A stretch of DNA of 64,000 nt, taken from the NCBI RefSeq assembly GCF_041624475.1, contig NZ_JBFJUX010000002.1:354418-418417 (forward strand), in the 5' to 3' direction. Within the stretch, counting starts at the first letter, position 1, and every line of letters starts with the position of its first letter. Under the pieces are notes generated by a model. The model was given only the letters and a program-made list of their open reading frames with translations, had not been told where the DNA came from and did no database searches. This DNA comes from Litorivivens sp041624475. Its GTDB lineage: Bacteria; Pseudomonadota; Gammaproteobacteria; Pseudomonadales; Spongiibacteraceae. Position numbers and translations under genes: made by a program. This document shows positions 51,620 to 60,643 of this stretch, piece after piece.

Positions 51620-52383
51620 CCCTCCCCTTCGGCAAGCAGTCGTCGCACAGTTTCAAGGTCAGCTTGAGTATCCACCCCAGCGGGGATGGCTGCTACGGCT
51701 TCCGCAACGTGGATCCGCGCTCCCTGCTCCAGGGCCCGCAGCTGCTCAAGCTTTTCTATCTGCTCCAATTGCCCGGGTGGCCAGGCCACGAACTTGTTCA
51801 AGAGATTCACACGATAGGCATAGATCCCAATATGGCGCAGAAAAGGCAAGTTAGAGGGTAAAACCTCTGGAGCGGCGTTGAACTCATCTCGCGCCCAGGG
51901 TACACAGGCGCGGCTGAAGTAGAGCGCAAAGCCGTTCGCCGCCAGCGCTACCTTCACGACATTGGGGTTGCGCAGAGCTTCGATGGATTCCAAGGGCTCC
52001 GCTAGCGTCGCCATCTGCGCATCGGAATGCGCAATCAGGTTGGCCGCCACCTGATCGATAACGGCGGGTGGAATCAGCGGCTCATCGCCCTGCACGTTTA
52101 CCACGACTGCATCTTCAGCCAGGCCCAGATGGCTTGCGACCTCCTGCAGGCGATCGGTACCCGACTGGTGATCCTCGCGGGTCATGCACACTTCAGCGCC
52201 GAAGGCCTCACAGGCCTGTTGCACCCGGGCATCATCGGTGGCAACCACCACCCGACTGGCTGCGCTTTCGCAGGCCCGGGACCAGACATGCTGAATCATG
52301 GGCTGGCCATTGATTTCCAGAAGGGGCTTGCCCGGCAGTCGAGTCGACGCAAATCGCGCCGGAATTATGACGGTAAAACTCAT
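51616..52383 (-). CDS. kdsB: 3-deoxy-manno-octulosonate cytidylyltransferase
   Basis: This 255-aa protein activates Kdo as CMP-Kdo for lipopolysaccharide core synthesis. The typical N-terminal signature is FTVIIPARFASTRLPGKPL, followed by ATDDARV and VVNVQGDEPLIPP. The frame is open further upstream, but ATG 52383, two bases beyond the lpxK stop and behind GAGGAATAGGG, starts the conserved protein. It belongs to the lpxK-kdsB-PTP-murB run. Confidence 0.97.
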   Translation of the reverse strand: MSFTVIIPARFASTRLPGKPLLEINGQPMIQHVWSRACESAASRVVVATDDARVQQACEAFGAEVCMTREDHQSGTDRLQEVASHLGLAEDAVVVNVQGDEPLIPPAVIDQVAANLIAHSDAQMATLAEPLESIEALRNPNVVKVALAANGFALYFSRACVPWARDEFNAAPEVLPSNLPFLRHIGIYAYRVNLLNKFVAWPPGQLEQIEKLEQLRALEQGARIHVAEAVAAIPAGVDTQADLETVRRLLAEGEG

Positions 52384-52385
52384 CC

Positions 52386-53378
52386 CTATTCCTCGGACAG
52401 ATTCTTCAATTTGCGCTTGAGACTGGTATAAAAGCTGGCGGGCAACGCGGCCTGAACCGGCAGATACCACATATTATCGGTCGCAAAGGCCCGGCATTTT
52501 ACCGCGTCCTTCTCAGTCATCACGAGGGGGAAAGCCCCCTCAAACCGCAAATCCTCTTCGGTAAAACGATGATGATCGGGAAAAGGGTGAGCAATCGGGC
52601 TAAGTCCCAATTCGAGGAGCGTGGTGAAAAACCGGCGCGGATTGCCGATACCGGCCACCGCGTGCACCCGGCCTTCAAATTCAGCAATGTCCACGGGTTT
52701 ACCGGTAAGCAGGTTGACCGGCTTTGCCGGTTCAAGATGCATCTCGCTGTAGGGCCGACGCCAGGAAAGCGCGCTTTCGCCGTTGATCACCAGCAGGTCT
52801 ACCTCCTCTACCCGCCGGGCGGTTTCACGCAAGGGCCCTACCGGCAGGCAGTGGCCGTTGCCAAAGCCCCGCACACCATCAACCACCGCAATTTCGATAT
52901 GCCGCTGCAGCGCGTAGTGCTGCAATCCGTCGTCGCTGATGACAACATCGCAGCCAAAGCGCCGTTCAATTTCCGCCAGTGCCGCAACCCGGTCCGGCCC
53001 GATGACAACCGGACAGTCGGCGGAGCTGGCGATTAACAGCGGCTCGTCACCAGTTTGTTCCGGTCGTCCACTTGGCGTTACTACGAAGGGATAGTAAGGC
53101 GCCTGCCCGCCGTAGCCGCGACTGATCACGCCGGGCTTGTAACCTTCGGCCTGCAGCCAGCGAACCAGCGCAATCACCAGCGGGGTTTTACCGGTTCCGC
53201 CAACAGTGATATTGCCGACCACAATGACCGTTGTTTGTTGCGGCTTGGCGCGTCGCTGCAGGTTTTTCCTTCGCAGCACCACAACAGCCCGGTAAAGAAT
53301 TTCCAGCGGCCACAGCAGCCAGAGCAAACGGATAGGTCGGCGATACCAGGCTCGTTCTATGCGCTGGGTAAAATCCAT
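52386..53378 (-). CDS. lpxK: Tetraacyldisaccharide 4'-kinase
   Basis: This 330-aa inner-membrane-associated kinase phosphorylates the lipid A precursor at the 4' position. Signatures are the N-terminal helix (IRLLWLLWPLEILYRAVVVLRR), the P-loop VVGNITVGGTGKTPLV and DVVISDDGLQHYAL. Its start shares a base with the exbD stop, so it is coupled to the ExbB/ExbD-like pair above it, a known arrangement in pseudomonads. Confidence 0.96.
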   Translation of the reverse strand: MDFTQRIERAWYRRPIRLLWLLWPLEILYRAVVVLRRKNLQRRAKPQQTTVIVVGNITVGGTGKTPLVIALVRWLQAEGYKPGVISRGYGGQAPYYPFVVTPSGRPEQTGDEPLLIASSADCPVVIGPDRVAALAEIERRFGCDVVISDDGLQHYALQRHIEIAVVDGVRGFGNGHCLPVGPLRETARRVEEVDLLVINGESALSWRRPYSEMHLEPAKPVNLLTGKPVDIAEFEGRVHAVAGIGNPRRFFTTLLELGLSPIAHPFPDHHRFTEEDLRFEGAFPLVMTEKDAVKCRAFATDNMWYLPVQAALPASFYTSLKRKLKNLSEE

Positions 53379-53797
53379 TATTCCGTTTGCGGCTCTCGTG
53401 TGGTCAGACTCAGTTTGGTAAAGCCGAGCTGGCCAGCCGCGTCCATGGCCCTGATGACGGATTGATGCGGTGCCTTGGCATCGGCGGTAATCACGACCGG
53501 CGTCGAGGTGTCGCCGCCGGAAACCTCGGCAATGGCTGCTTTGAGGCCCTTGAGATTCGGGCTGACCACGGTCAGGTCATTTACCATGTACTGCCCCTGG
53601 GCATCGACAATAACCTCCAGCGGCACCACCTCCTGTGGCGCCGGGTCACCGCTGGCTTCCGGCAGCTCCAGGGTCAGGCGACTTTCTTTGGTAAACGTCG
53701 TCGACACCATGAAAAAGATCAGCAGCAGAAAAACCACATCAATCAGCGGTGTCAGATTGACCGAAACCTCTTCCAGTTTCTGACGTCTGAAATTCAC
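53378..53797 (-). CDS. exbD: ExbD/TolR-like proton-channel subunit
   Basis: This 139-aa protein has one transmembrane helix, VNLTPLIDVVFLLLIFFMV, with the functionally essential membrane Asp. The periplasmic domain ends VIRAMDAAGQLGFTKLSLTT. It partners the ExbB-like protein encoded just upstream with a four-base overlap. In this gene order the pair is usually called exbB/exbD or tolQR-like; no tonB or tolA is adjacent, so the energised partner is unknown. Confidence 0.93.
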   Translation of the reverse strand: MNFRRQKLEEVSVNLTPLIDVVFLLLIFFMVSTTFTKESRLTLELPEASGDPAPQEVVPLEVIVDAQGQYMVNDLTVVSPNLKGLKAAIAEVSGGDTSTPVVITADAKAPHQSVIRAMDAAGQLGFTKLSLTTREPQTE

Positions 53798-54417
53798 GAC
53801 TTGCCACCTTTGGCATTGACCAGGTGCATGTGGTTGACCAGCTTGATCGTTTCCTGCTCCAGCTCCACCACAATCGTATCAATGCGGCGCACATAGTAGC
53901 GATGCATCATCAGCGCCGGGATGGCAACGCTCAATCCCGACGCCGTGGTGATAAGGGCTTCGGAAATTCCGCCCGCGAGCACGCCCGCATTGCCGGTGCC
54001 CTGCAGCATGATTTCCGAAAACACCCGGATCATACCGATGACCGTGCCAAGCAACCCCAGCAAGGGGGTAATGGCAGCGATGGTGCCCAGCGCATTGAGG
54101 TATTTCTCAAGGCGATGTATCACATGGGAAGCCGCATCTTCGATGCTTTCCTTCATCACCTCCCGGCCATAGCGTGCATTCGACAGCCCTGCTGCCAGAA
54201 TTTCACCCAAGGCCGAAGATCGCTCTAGACGGCGCAATCTCTCCGCATCCAGCTGATTCTTTTTCAACCAGTCAGATACCTGCGGGAAGGTGTTCGGAGG
54301 CGCGATTTTTTTGGGGTCGAGTTCAATCCAACGCTCGATGCAGATGGCCAATGCGGCCGCGGAACAAAGCAGTATCGGCAGCATCAGCCAGCCGCCAGCC
54401 TTAACCAGTTCAAACAC
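53794..54417 (-). CDS. exbB: MotA/TolQ/ExbB-like proton-channel subunit
   Basis: This 207-aa protein has three transmembrane helices: one N-terminal (GWLMLPILLCSAAALAICIE) and two near 110-180, with the conserved IAAITPLLGLLGTVIGMIRVF and EALITTASGLSVAIPALMM. The cytoplasmic loop is acidic and helical. It forms a proton-driven motor with the ExbD-like protein. A palindrome, TTCACC-G-GGTGAA, lies about 40 bases upstream, in a position suited to regulation. Confidence 0.93.
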   Translation of the reverse strand: MFELVKAGGWLMLPILLCSAAALAICIERWIELDPKKIAPPNTFPQVSDWLKKNQLDAERLRRLERSSALGEILAAGLSNARYGREVMKESIEDAASHVIHRLEKYLNALGTIAAITPLLGLLGTVIGMIRVFSEIMLQGTGNAGVLAGGISEALITTASGLSVAIPALMMHRYYVRRIDTIVVELEQETIKLVNHMHLVNAKGGKS

Positions 54418-54479
54418 AGCAATACCTCTTATTCTGATATCCGGGCATTATACGTACTTCACCGGGTGAAGCGACACAC

Positions 54480-56729
54480 TCACTGCCAGTAAAAGCGCCG
54501 CTGCAAACGATGCTCTGTGACCTTCTCGATACCGCGCGGCGACAGCTCAAAGCGTATTGCTCCGGAATCCGACGTTGTCCGTATGCGGCTACCCGCCTGC
54601 CGGTAACGCCCGACCACCTCCTCCGCCGGATGACCAAAATGGTGTTTGTAACCCGCCGAAAACACAACCCACTCCGGACGAAGCTGCCGCACAAAGGCCT
54701 CTGAAGAAGAGGTTTTACTGCCGTGATGGGGCGCCACCAAAACAGAAAGCTCTGCAAGCGCTTCAAAGTGACCGGCCAGCAGGCGCTGTTCCACCGCGCT
54801 GTCGATATCACCGGGCAGCAGCACTTTGCTGCGTCCCGTTTGAACAAGTAACACGCAGGATCGGTTATTGGAGGACGCCTCCACTAAATTCGGATCAGGG
54901 TGCAGCAGGGAAAAAAGAACACCATCCCAGCGCCATTGCATCCCCTGCCGGCAGGCGCTGCTGCCGGCCAACCTCTCTCCGGATAACAAATGAAGCTGCG
55001 GATAAGCCTTCTGCACACGCTGATAGGCACCGGCGTGATCATTGTCATTGTGGCTGATCACGAGGGTATCAACCCGATTAACACGTCGATAACGCAGGTA
55101 GGGCAGCACGGCGGCATCCGCCAGATCAAAACTCTCGCTATAGCGCGGCCCCACATCGTAGACCAGTACACGATTGCGGGTAGCGATTACCGTCGCCAGC
55201 CCCTGCCCCACATCCAGCACCGAAACCCGCACGTGCCCGGGCGCAATATCCGGGTTTTCCTCACGCAGCGACAGCGCCCCAACAAGGGGCAAGAACAAAA
55301 ACAGGGCCAAATACCGCGCGGGCACCGCTCGGGGCGTTAAAAGCAGGATGGCCGCCGCACAAAGGCAAAGCCAAGTCAGCACCTGAGGTACGTAATGCCA
55401 GGCAGGCACGACTGGAATCAGCCATTCGACTACCGACATCACGGCCTCAACGCCGGCATTGGCAAGCCGCCACACATAACAGGCGGCTGCCGTCGATATC
55501 AGCTCCAGGCACAGAGCCAGCAGTGTCAGCGGAATCAGCAGCAGGCTGAACACAGGCACTGCAACCAGATTAACCGGCAAGCTCAGCGGCGACAGCATGT
55601 CAAAAAAAGCGAGAGTCAGGGGCGCCAGCCCCAGCAACAAGGCCCATTGTGCGCGAAAAAGGGAATGCCATGTTCGGCGCCGATCGAAGATAGCCAGCAA
55701 AACTGCAACCGCAGTAAATGACAGCCAGAAACCGGGGGACAGCGCGGCCAGAGGTTGCAGCAGCAACACCACCAGCAAGGCCAGAGACCAGAGCTGCCAG
55801 CGATTCAGGCCACGCCCCAACTGCAGGGCCAGTAGGCCGAGAACAACCATAATCAGAGCCCGCTGTGTGGGCAGACTGAATCCCGCCAACCAGGCGTAGC
55901 CGCCAGAGGCCAGCAGCGCGCAGATTAAAGGGCCAAGGCGAGTAAGGGGCAGCAACAGGCGTCCACACAGGAGACCGAGCCCCGCGGCAATACCGATATG
56001 CAAACCGGATATGGCTACAAGATGTGACAAGCCCGACTGTCGCAGCACCTCCCAATCAGCGTCGCTGAGCCTGCCTCGATCTCCGACGGCGAGCGCCAGC
56101 AACATGGGGTGCCGCGAGAGCCCCTCCAGCTGGATACGCAAATACTGCACAATCCGGGCACGACCGCGCGCCCCTCCTTCCAGCAACTCACCGCCGCGGA
56201 CATACCCGGAGGCGTGCAGGCCCGAGACGACCAACCAGCGCCCGTAGTCGAAACCTCCGGGGTTTGCGTAACTGCGCGGTCTCTTCAAACGCACTTTGAG
56301 CTGCCAATGCTGCCCGGCCTCCAGGCGTTTATCGCTGCGATAACTCAGTCGCACTCGTTCAATCCCACAGGACTCAGCCAAGCAGCGATCTACGCGAAAA
56401 TTGAAGCGCCAGGTACCACCCCGGTGGGCGCTGAACTCCGGCAAGCCATCTATCTGCCCGTGCAGAGTCAGCGTTTTTCCTTCGAGCGATTCAGGCAGAA
56501 TTTTATGCACAAGAAGATGCCCGAAAACACTGCCGTAGACCAAGCCAGTACAAAAACACAGCGCGGTTAACGAAAAGGGAAGCCGGTGAAAAACGCTCAG
56601 TACACTCAGGAGCAAGGCCAAAACGACCAGCTGAAGTGGCGGGAGAACAGGCAACAGCGCAACAACGCCAATGCCCGCTGCAATGGTTATCGTCCGTGAC
56701 ACCATAGTGGAGAAGCAATCCCTTAGCAT
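54480..56729 (-). CDS. comEC: DNA internalization protein ComEC/Rec2
   Basis: This 749-aa polytopic membrane protein is required to pull transforming DNA through the inner membrane. It has the N-terminal DUF4131 region, the competence transmembrane domain (GLSHLVAISGLHIGIAAGLGLL, RALIMVVLGLLALQLGRGLN) and a C-terminal metallo-beta-lactamase domain with LVISHNDNDHAGAYQRV and VLVAPHHGSKTSSSEAFV. All parts are full length, so natural competence is possible but not shown. ATG 56729 is used; an ATG eight codons later is possible. It is divergent from the DUF2062 gene. Confidence 0.94.
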   Translation of the reverse strand: MLRDCFSTMVSRTITIAAGIGVVALLPVLPPLQLVVLALLLSVLSVFHRLPFSLTALCFCTGLVYGSVFGHLLVHKILPESLEGKTLTLHGQIDGLPEFSAHRGGTWRFNFRVDRCLAESCGIERVRLSYRSDKRLEAGQHWQLKVRLKRPRSYANPGGFDYGRWLVVSGLHASGYVRGGELLEGGARGRARIVQYLRIQLEGLSRHPMLLALAVGDRGRLSDADWEVLRQSGLSHLVAISGLHIGIAAGLGLLCGRLLLPLTRLGPLICALLASGGYAWLAGFSLPTQRALIMVVLGLLALQLGRGLNRWQLWSLALLVVLLLQPLAALSPGFWLSFTAVAVLLAIFDRRRTWHSLFRAQWALLLGLAPLTLAFFDMLSPLSLPVNLVAVPVFSLLLIPLTLLALCLELISTAAACYVWRLANAGVEAVMSVVEWLIPVVPAWHYVPQVLTWLCLCAAAILLLTPRAVPARYLALFLFLPLVGALSLREENPDIAPGHVRVSVLDVGQGLATVIATRNRVLVYDVGPRYSESFDLADAAVLPYLRYRRVNRVDTLVISHNDNDHAGAYQRVQKAYPQLHLLSGERLAGSSACRQGMQWRWDGVLFSLLHPDPNLVEASSNNRSCVLLVQTGRSKVLLPGDIDSAVEQRLLAGHFEALAELSVLVAPHHGSKTSSSEAFVRQLRPEWVVFSAGYKHHFGHPAEEVVGRYRQAGSRIRTTSDSGAIRFELSPRGIEKVTEHRLQRRFYWQ

Positions 56730-56801
56730 GCATAATAGCGGCCTGCTGGCGGCAATCGCTTTACCTCCGCCCTAATCCTGCTGCAGGCTCACCCGGTCAT
56801 T

Positions 56802-57320
56802 ATGCCCCGCAAAATTTTCAAAAGGTACATGCCGAACCCTGATGCCATCAAGGGGCACCCTTCTGTCCGCTGGCTGGGGCCCATGATTCACGCGCCCAAC
56901 CTGTGGCACCTGAATCGAAGATCAGTCACCCTCGCCTTTTTTATCGGTGTATTTACTGCTTTTATTCCATTACCCGGGCAAATGGTTATAGCCGCGCTGG
57001 CAGCCATTCTGGTCAGCGCCAATTTGCCACTCTCGGTGTGCCTGGTGTGGATTAGCAATCCGGTGACCATGCCCGCCTTTTTCTTTTTTGCATACAAACT
57101 CGGCGCTATCCTGCTCGGCATTCCTCCCAGTGGCTTCAGTTTTGAGCTCAGCTGGCACTGGATTGATACGGTTCTGATCAAGAAGTGGCAGCCGTTTCTG
57201 CTGGGCTGTTTGTTGATGGGCTTGTTTTTTGGCCTGTTGAGCGCGGTAAGCGTCCATATATTATGGCGAATTCATACAATCCGCCGCTGGCGCAAGCGAG
57301 CCAACCGCAAGAAGGATTGA
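56802..57320 (+). CDS. DUF2062 membrane protein
   Basis: This 172-aa protein has the DUF2062 pattern: an N-terminal stretch with LWHLNRRSVTLAFFIGVFTAFIPLPGQM, then about three transmembrane helices (MVIAALAAILVSANLPLSVCLVWISNP, PAFFFFAYKLGAILLG, FLLGCLLMGLFFGLLSAV) and a basic tail (RRWRKRANRKKD). These proteins are common beside comEC and lolCDE in pseudomonads; their role is unknown. It is transcribed toward the lolCDE cluster and ends 10 bases before the last gene of that operon. Confidence 0.88.
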   Translation: MPRKIFKRYMPNPDAIKGHPSVRWLGPMIHAPNLWHLNRRSVTLAFFIGVFTAFIPLPGQMVIAALAAILVSANLPLSVCLVWISNPVTMPAFFFFAYKLGAILLGIPPSGFSFELSWHWIDTVLIKKWQPFLLGCLLMGLFFGLLSAVSVHILWRIHTIRRWRKRANRKKD

Positions 57321-57330
57321 CTACAGCGAA

Positions 57331-58548
57331 TCAGCGGTAGCTCAAAACTGCCGCTGGTTGAACTTTGGCCGCACGCCAGGCCGGATACAGGGTCGCCAGC
57401 AGGCAGATCAGGTAGGACACACCGCACACCATCAGCCAGTCCGACAGGCGCAGGTCCGAAGGCAGGTAGGTAATCGGGTAAACATCGCCCTGCAAAAACT
57501 GTGTGCCAGTCAGGCGTTCGATCAGTGCGACCACATCAGTAATCACCGAAGCACCGAGCGCGCCCAGTATCCCCCCCGCAAGCACGCCCACAAGCCCAAT
57601 CACGGCGCCGTACAGCAAAAAGATTTTTATGATGTGGCCCGGTGTTGCGCCCTGACTGCGCAGGATGGCAATATCGCTTTCCTTCTCGTGTACCACCATG
57701 ACCAGCGTCGACACGATATTAAAAACCGCAACCGCAACGACCGCTAACAGCATCACCACAACCAGGTTCCGGGACATCTGAATGGCGTGATAGAGGTTGC
57801 CCAGTTGCGACGTCCAGTCCGAATACTGGTAGTGGAAGCCCAGCTGATTGCGCAGCTCCCAGGCCGTTTGCCGGGCACTGAATACATCGACCAGAGACAA
57901 GCGCAGGCCGATAGTCGAATCCAGCCCAACGGCACGGGCTGCGTAGAGATCCATAAGCACCAGGCGCTGATCAATCTCGGTTCCCGATTCGAGAATATCC
58001 GCAACAAACAAGCGCTGGAAATTGACGTTCTGGGCCTTCTGGGCGCTGGCCGGTGTCACCAGATTGAGATTGTCGCCTCTGCTGACCTTCAGCTGTTTGG
58101 CAAGCCCCGCACCGATAATCACGGGCGTCGCCGTACCGTCTGCATTCGTGAGGGTCTGCAAATCCACAAACCGGGCCAGCCCGGAAACCCGGCTCTCCAC
58201 AGCCGCGTCTACGCCGTAGACCAGTGCGGGCTCCATGCTGCGACCACGAGACAGCATCGCCGGGAATTCGATAAACGGTGCAACCGCAGCCACGCCAGGC
58301 TGGTTGCGGGCAATCTCGGCCATCGCGCCCCAGTCTTCCTCTGCAGACCATGGTTTGACTGTCACATGCGGCACCAGTGACAGAATGCGCTCACGCATCT
58401 CCCGATCAAAGCCATTCATTACCGAGAGTACGATAACGAGCAGCGCCACGCCGAGCACCAGGCCGGCCGTCGACAAGCGAGACAGAAAAGCCAGCAGATG
58501 GTCGGCCTTGCGATCAAGGCTGTAGCGCAGTCCGATAAAACGCCACAC
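57331..58548 (-). CDS. lolE: Lipoprotein-releasing ABC transporter, transmembrane subunit (LolC/LolE family)
   Basis: This 405-aa inner-membrane protein has one N-terminal helix, a large periplasmic domain (about 45-255) and three C-terminal helices, with the family hallmarks GLRYSLDRKADHLLAFLSRLST, VIVLSVMNGFDREMRERI and the ILRSQGATPGHIIKIF coupling helix. With LolD and its partner it extracts lipoproteins from the inner membrane for transfer to LolA. I name it lolE because it is third in the operon; C versus E cannot be settled by motif alone. Confidence 0.9.
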   Translation of the reverse strand: MWRFIGLRYSLDRKADHLLAFLSRLSTAGLVLGVALLVIVLSVMNGFDREMRERILSLVPHVTVKPWSAEEDWGAMAEIARNQPGVAAVAPFIEFPAMLSRGRSMEPALVYGVDAAVESRVSGLARFVDLQTLTNADGTATPVIIGAGLAKQLKVSRGDNLNLVTPASAQKAQNVNFQRLFVADILESGTEIDQRLVLMDLYAARAVGLDSTIGLRLSLVDVFSARQTAWELRNQLGFHYQYSDWTSQLGNLYHAIQMSRNLVVVMLLAVVAVAVFNIVSTLVMVVHEKESDIAILRSQGATPGHIIKIFLLYGAVIGLVGVLAGGILGALGASVITDVVALIERLTGTQFLQGDVYPITYLPSDLRLSDWLMVCGVSYLICLLATLYPAWRAAKVQPAAVLSYR

Positions 58549-58551
58549 GGT

Positions 58552-59229
58552 TCAGGATTCCCGCGTCAGCGCGCCGTGCGCAATTCGGTAAACCTGACCA
58601 AAGCGCGCTGCCATCTCGGTATCGTGAGTAACGATCACAAAGCTGGTATTACTCTCGGTGTTAAGCTTCAGTAGCAACTCCTGCACAGCAATGGCATTTT
58701 CCTCATCCAGATTCCCGGTTGGCTCGTCCATCAATACACAGCCGGGCTCACCCACCAAGGCCCGGGCAATGGCGACGCGCTGGCGCTCGCCGCCGGAGAG
58801 CGCCGATGGCCGATGTTTTACACGCTGGGACAAACCAACCTGCTCTAGAAGAATGCCAGCCGTGTCCAACGCCTCGCGCTTTTTGACGCCGCGAATCAGC
58901 AGCGGCATCGCGGCATTTTCCAGCGCGCTGAATTCCGGCAAAAGATGGTGAAACTGATACACAAAACCCAGCGCACGGTTTCTGAGCAACGAACGTTTGG
59001 CTTCCGACAGATGATTGATGTCCTGCCCCATGACCGACACTGTGCCGGCAGTGGGTATATCGAGCCCACCGAGCAACTGCAGCAAGGTGGTTTTACCCGA
59101 ACCGGACTGGCCGACAATCGACAGCAATTCCCCCTGCTCAATGGTCAGATCCACACCCGTCAGAACATGAACAGTCTCCGGTCCCTGGGTAAAGGATTTA
59201 CTCAGTCCTGCGCAGGACAACACTGTCAT
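58552..59229 (-). CDS. lolD: Lipoprotein-releasing ABC transporter ATPase LolD
   Basis: This 225-aa ATPase has Walker A GQSGSGKTTLLQLLGG, signature LSGGERQRVAIARALV, Walker B CVLMDEPTGNLD and the switch His in IVTHDTEMA. The LolD-specific FVYQFHHLLPEFSALEN Q-loop region is present. The ATG at 59229 has GAGGAAA eight bases upstream; the frame extends further but without family resemblance. It powers lipoprotein release with the two membrane subunits encoded on either side, three bases and 54 bases away. Confidence 0.96.
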   Translation of the reverse strand: MTVLSCAGLSKSFTQGPETVHVLTGVDLTIEQGELLSIVGQSGSGKTTLLQLLGGLDIPTAGTVSVMGQDINHLSEAKRSLLRNRALGFVYQFHHLLPEFSALENAAMPLLIRGVKKREALDTAGILLEQVGLSQRVKHRPSALSGGERQRVAIARALVGEPGCVLMDEPTGNLDEENAIAVQELLLKLNTESNTSFVIVTHDTEMAARFGQVYRIAHGALTRES

Positions 59230-59283
59230 CGGGCTTTCCTCTGTAAACTGTCTTTGCACATACTTTCTATGGCGCCACAAAAC

Positions 59284-60522
59284 TTAGTCATAGCGCAGGG
59301 CTTCCGCCGGCTCAATGCGAGCTGACTGCCACGCCGGGTAGAGCGTTGCCAATACGCTCAGCACCAATGCCGCACCCACAATCACAACGAAATCGAGCCA
59401 TCGAAAAACAGACGGCACCGCGCTGATAAAATACACGTCCGGGTTGAATACTTTCATGCCCAGGCTTGTCTCCAAAAACGCAATCAGCTCAGACACATTC
59501 ATCGCAACCGGCACGCCAATCACCGCGCCGAGCCCAATTCCCAATAGGGCAGTGAGCAAGCCATAAACGATGAAAATTCGTACGACAGTCGTCGGTGTCG
59601 CCCCCATCGTACGTAGCACCGCGATCGCTGAACGGCGCTGGGAAACGGCCATGGTTAAAATCGAGATAATATTGAACGCCGCAATGATCACGATGAAAAA
59701 CAGTAACAGGCGAACCATCCGTTTTTCCATCTTCACTGCCTGAAACAGACTACCCTGCGTCTGGGCCCAGGACTGGGTCTCAACACCCTCGGGCAAACGC
59801 GTGGCGAGTCGCGCCAGCGACTCGGGGGCGGCAAACAGATTATCAAACTCAACCCGCAAACCATTCACCGCATCACCTAAACGCAGCAGACGCTGCCCAA
59901 CCTTGAGGTGAACGAAGGCGGTATTGCCATCGATATCGGCGCCGGCGCTGAATATCCCGGCTACTTCCAGTGATTTTTCCTGGGGAAACAGACCGAGGGG
60001 GGTAACGGTCACCGTCGGGAGAACCAGCGTTACCCGATCGCCCACGGTGAGCTGCAGGCGCCGGGCCAGAATATCTCCCAGCAGAATTTCAAAGCGCGGC
60101 TCTGCCAAATAGCGCCCTTCGACCAATTGCTGTTCGATATCAGAAACAGAGCCTTCAGTTTCGGGATCAATGCCGTAAAGCTGAATACCACGCAGTCGAT
60201 CACCGCGCACCAGCATCGCTGCGGTGCCCGTATACGGCGAGACACCGCGCACGCCCTTCTCGTTTGCTACCGCCTCCATTAAAGCCGGCCATTCCGAAAG
60301 ACGTCTCTCCGGGCCGTCAATAAAACCGTGCGGAACCAGAGAGAGCACGCGATTGCGCAGCTCGGCCTCAAAACCGTTCATGACCGACATCACCACGATC
60401 AGCGCAGTAATACCCACTGCCATACCCAACAGCGATATCCAGGTGACCACAGACAGGAAGCGGTCGCGTCGACGGCTGAAGAAGTAGCGAAAACCGATTC
60501 TAAGGGGAAAAGACAGGGCCAT
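59284..60522 (-). CDS. lolC: Lipoprotein-releasing ABC transporter, transmembrane subunit (LolC/LolE family)
   Basis: This 412-aa protein has the same build as its partner: GFRYFFSRRRDRFLSVVTWISLLGMAVGI, VMSVMNGFEAELRNRVLSL, a periplasmic domain and three C-terminal helices with AVLRTMGATPTTVVRIF. It is first in the lolC-lolD-lolE order, hence the name; the C/E assignment is tentative. It is divergent from the type I DAHP synthase gene across 121 bases that contain its promoter. Confidence 0.9.
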   Translation of the reverse strand: MALSFPLRIGFRYFFSRRRDRFLSVVTWISLLGMAVGITALIVVMSVMNGFEAELRNRVLSLVPHGFIDGPERRLSEWPALMEAVANEKGVRGVSPYTGTAAMLVRGDRLRGIQLYGIDPETEGSVSDIEQQLVEGRYLAEPRFEILLGDILARRLQLTVGDRVTLVLPTVTVTPLGLFPQEKSLEVAGIFSAGADIDGNTAFVHLKVGQRLLRLGDAVNGLRVEFDNLFAAPESLARLATRLPEGVETQSWAQTQGSLFQAVKMEKRMVRLLLFFIVIIAAFNIISILTMAVSQRRSAIAVLRTMGATPTTVVRIFIVYGLLTALLGIGLGAVIGVPVAMNVSELIAFLETSLGMKVFNPDVYFISAVPSVFRWLDFVVIVGAALVLSVLATLYPAWQSARIEPAEALRYD

Positions 60523-60643
60523 TGGCGAGTCGTCGTGAGTTTGGCTTATAGTAGGATTGCTGTGCCGGGCACGTTGATCATCATACGCGAACTTGTCTGG
60601 CAGCAGAACCAGCGTACTGGCCCATTATTCGCGGAGTTTCACA

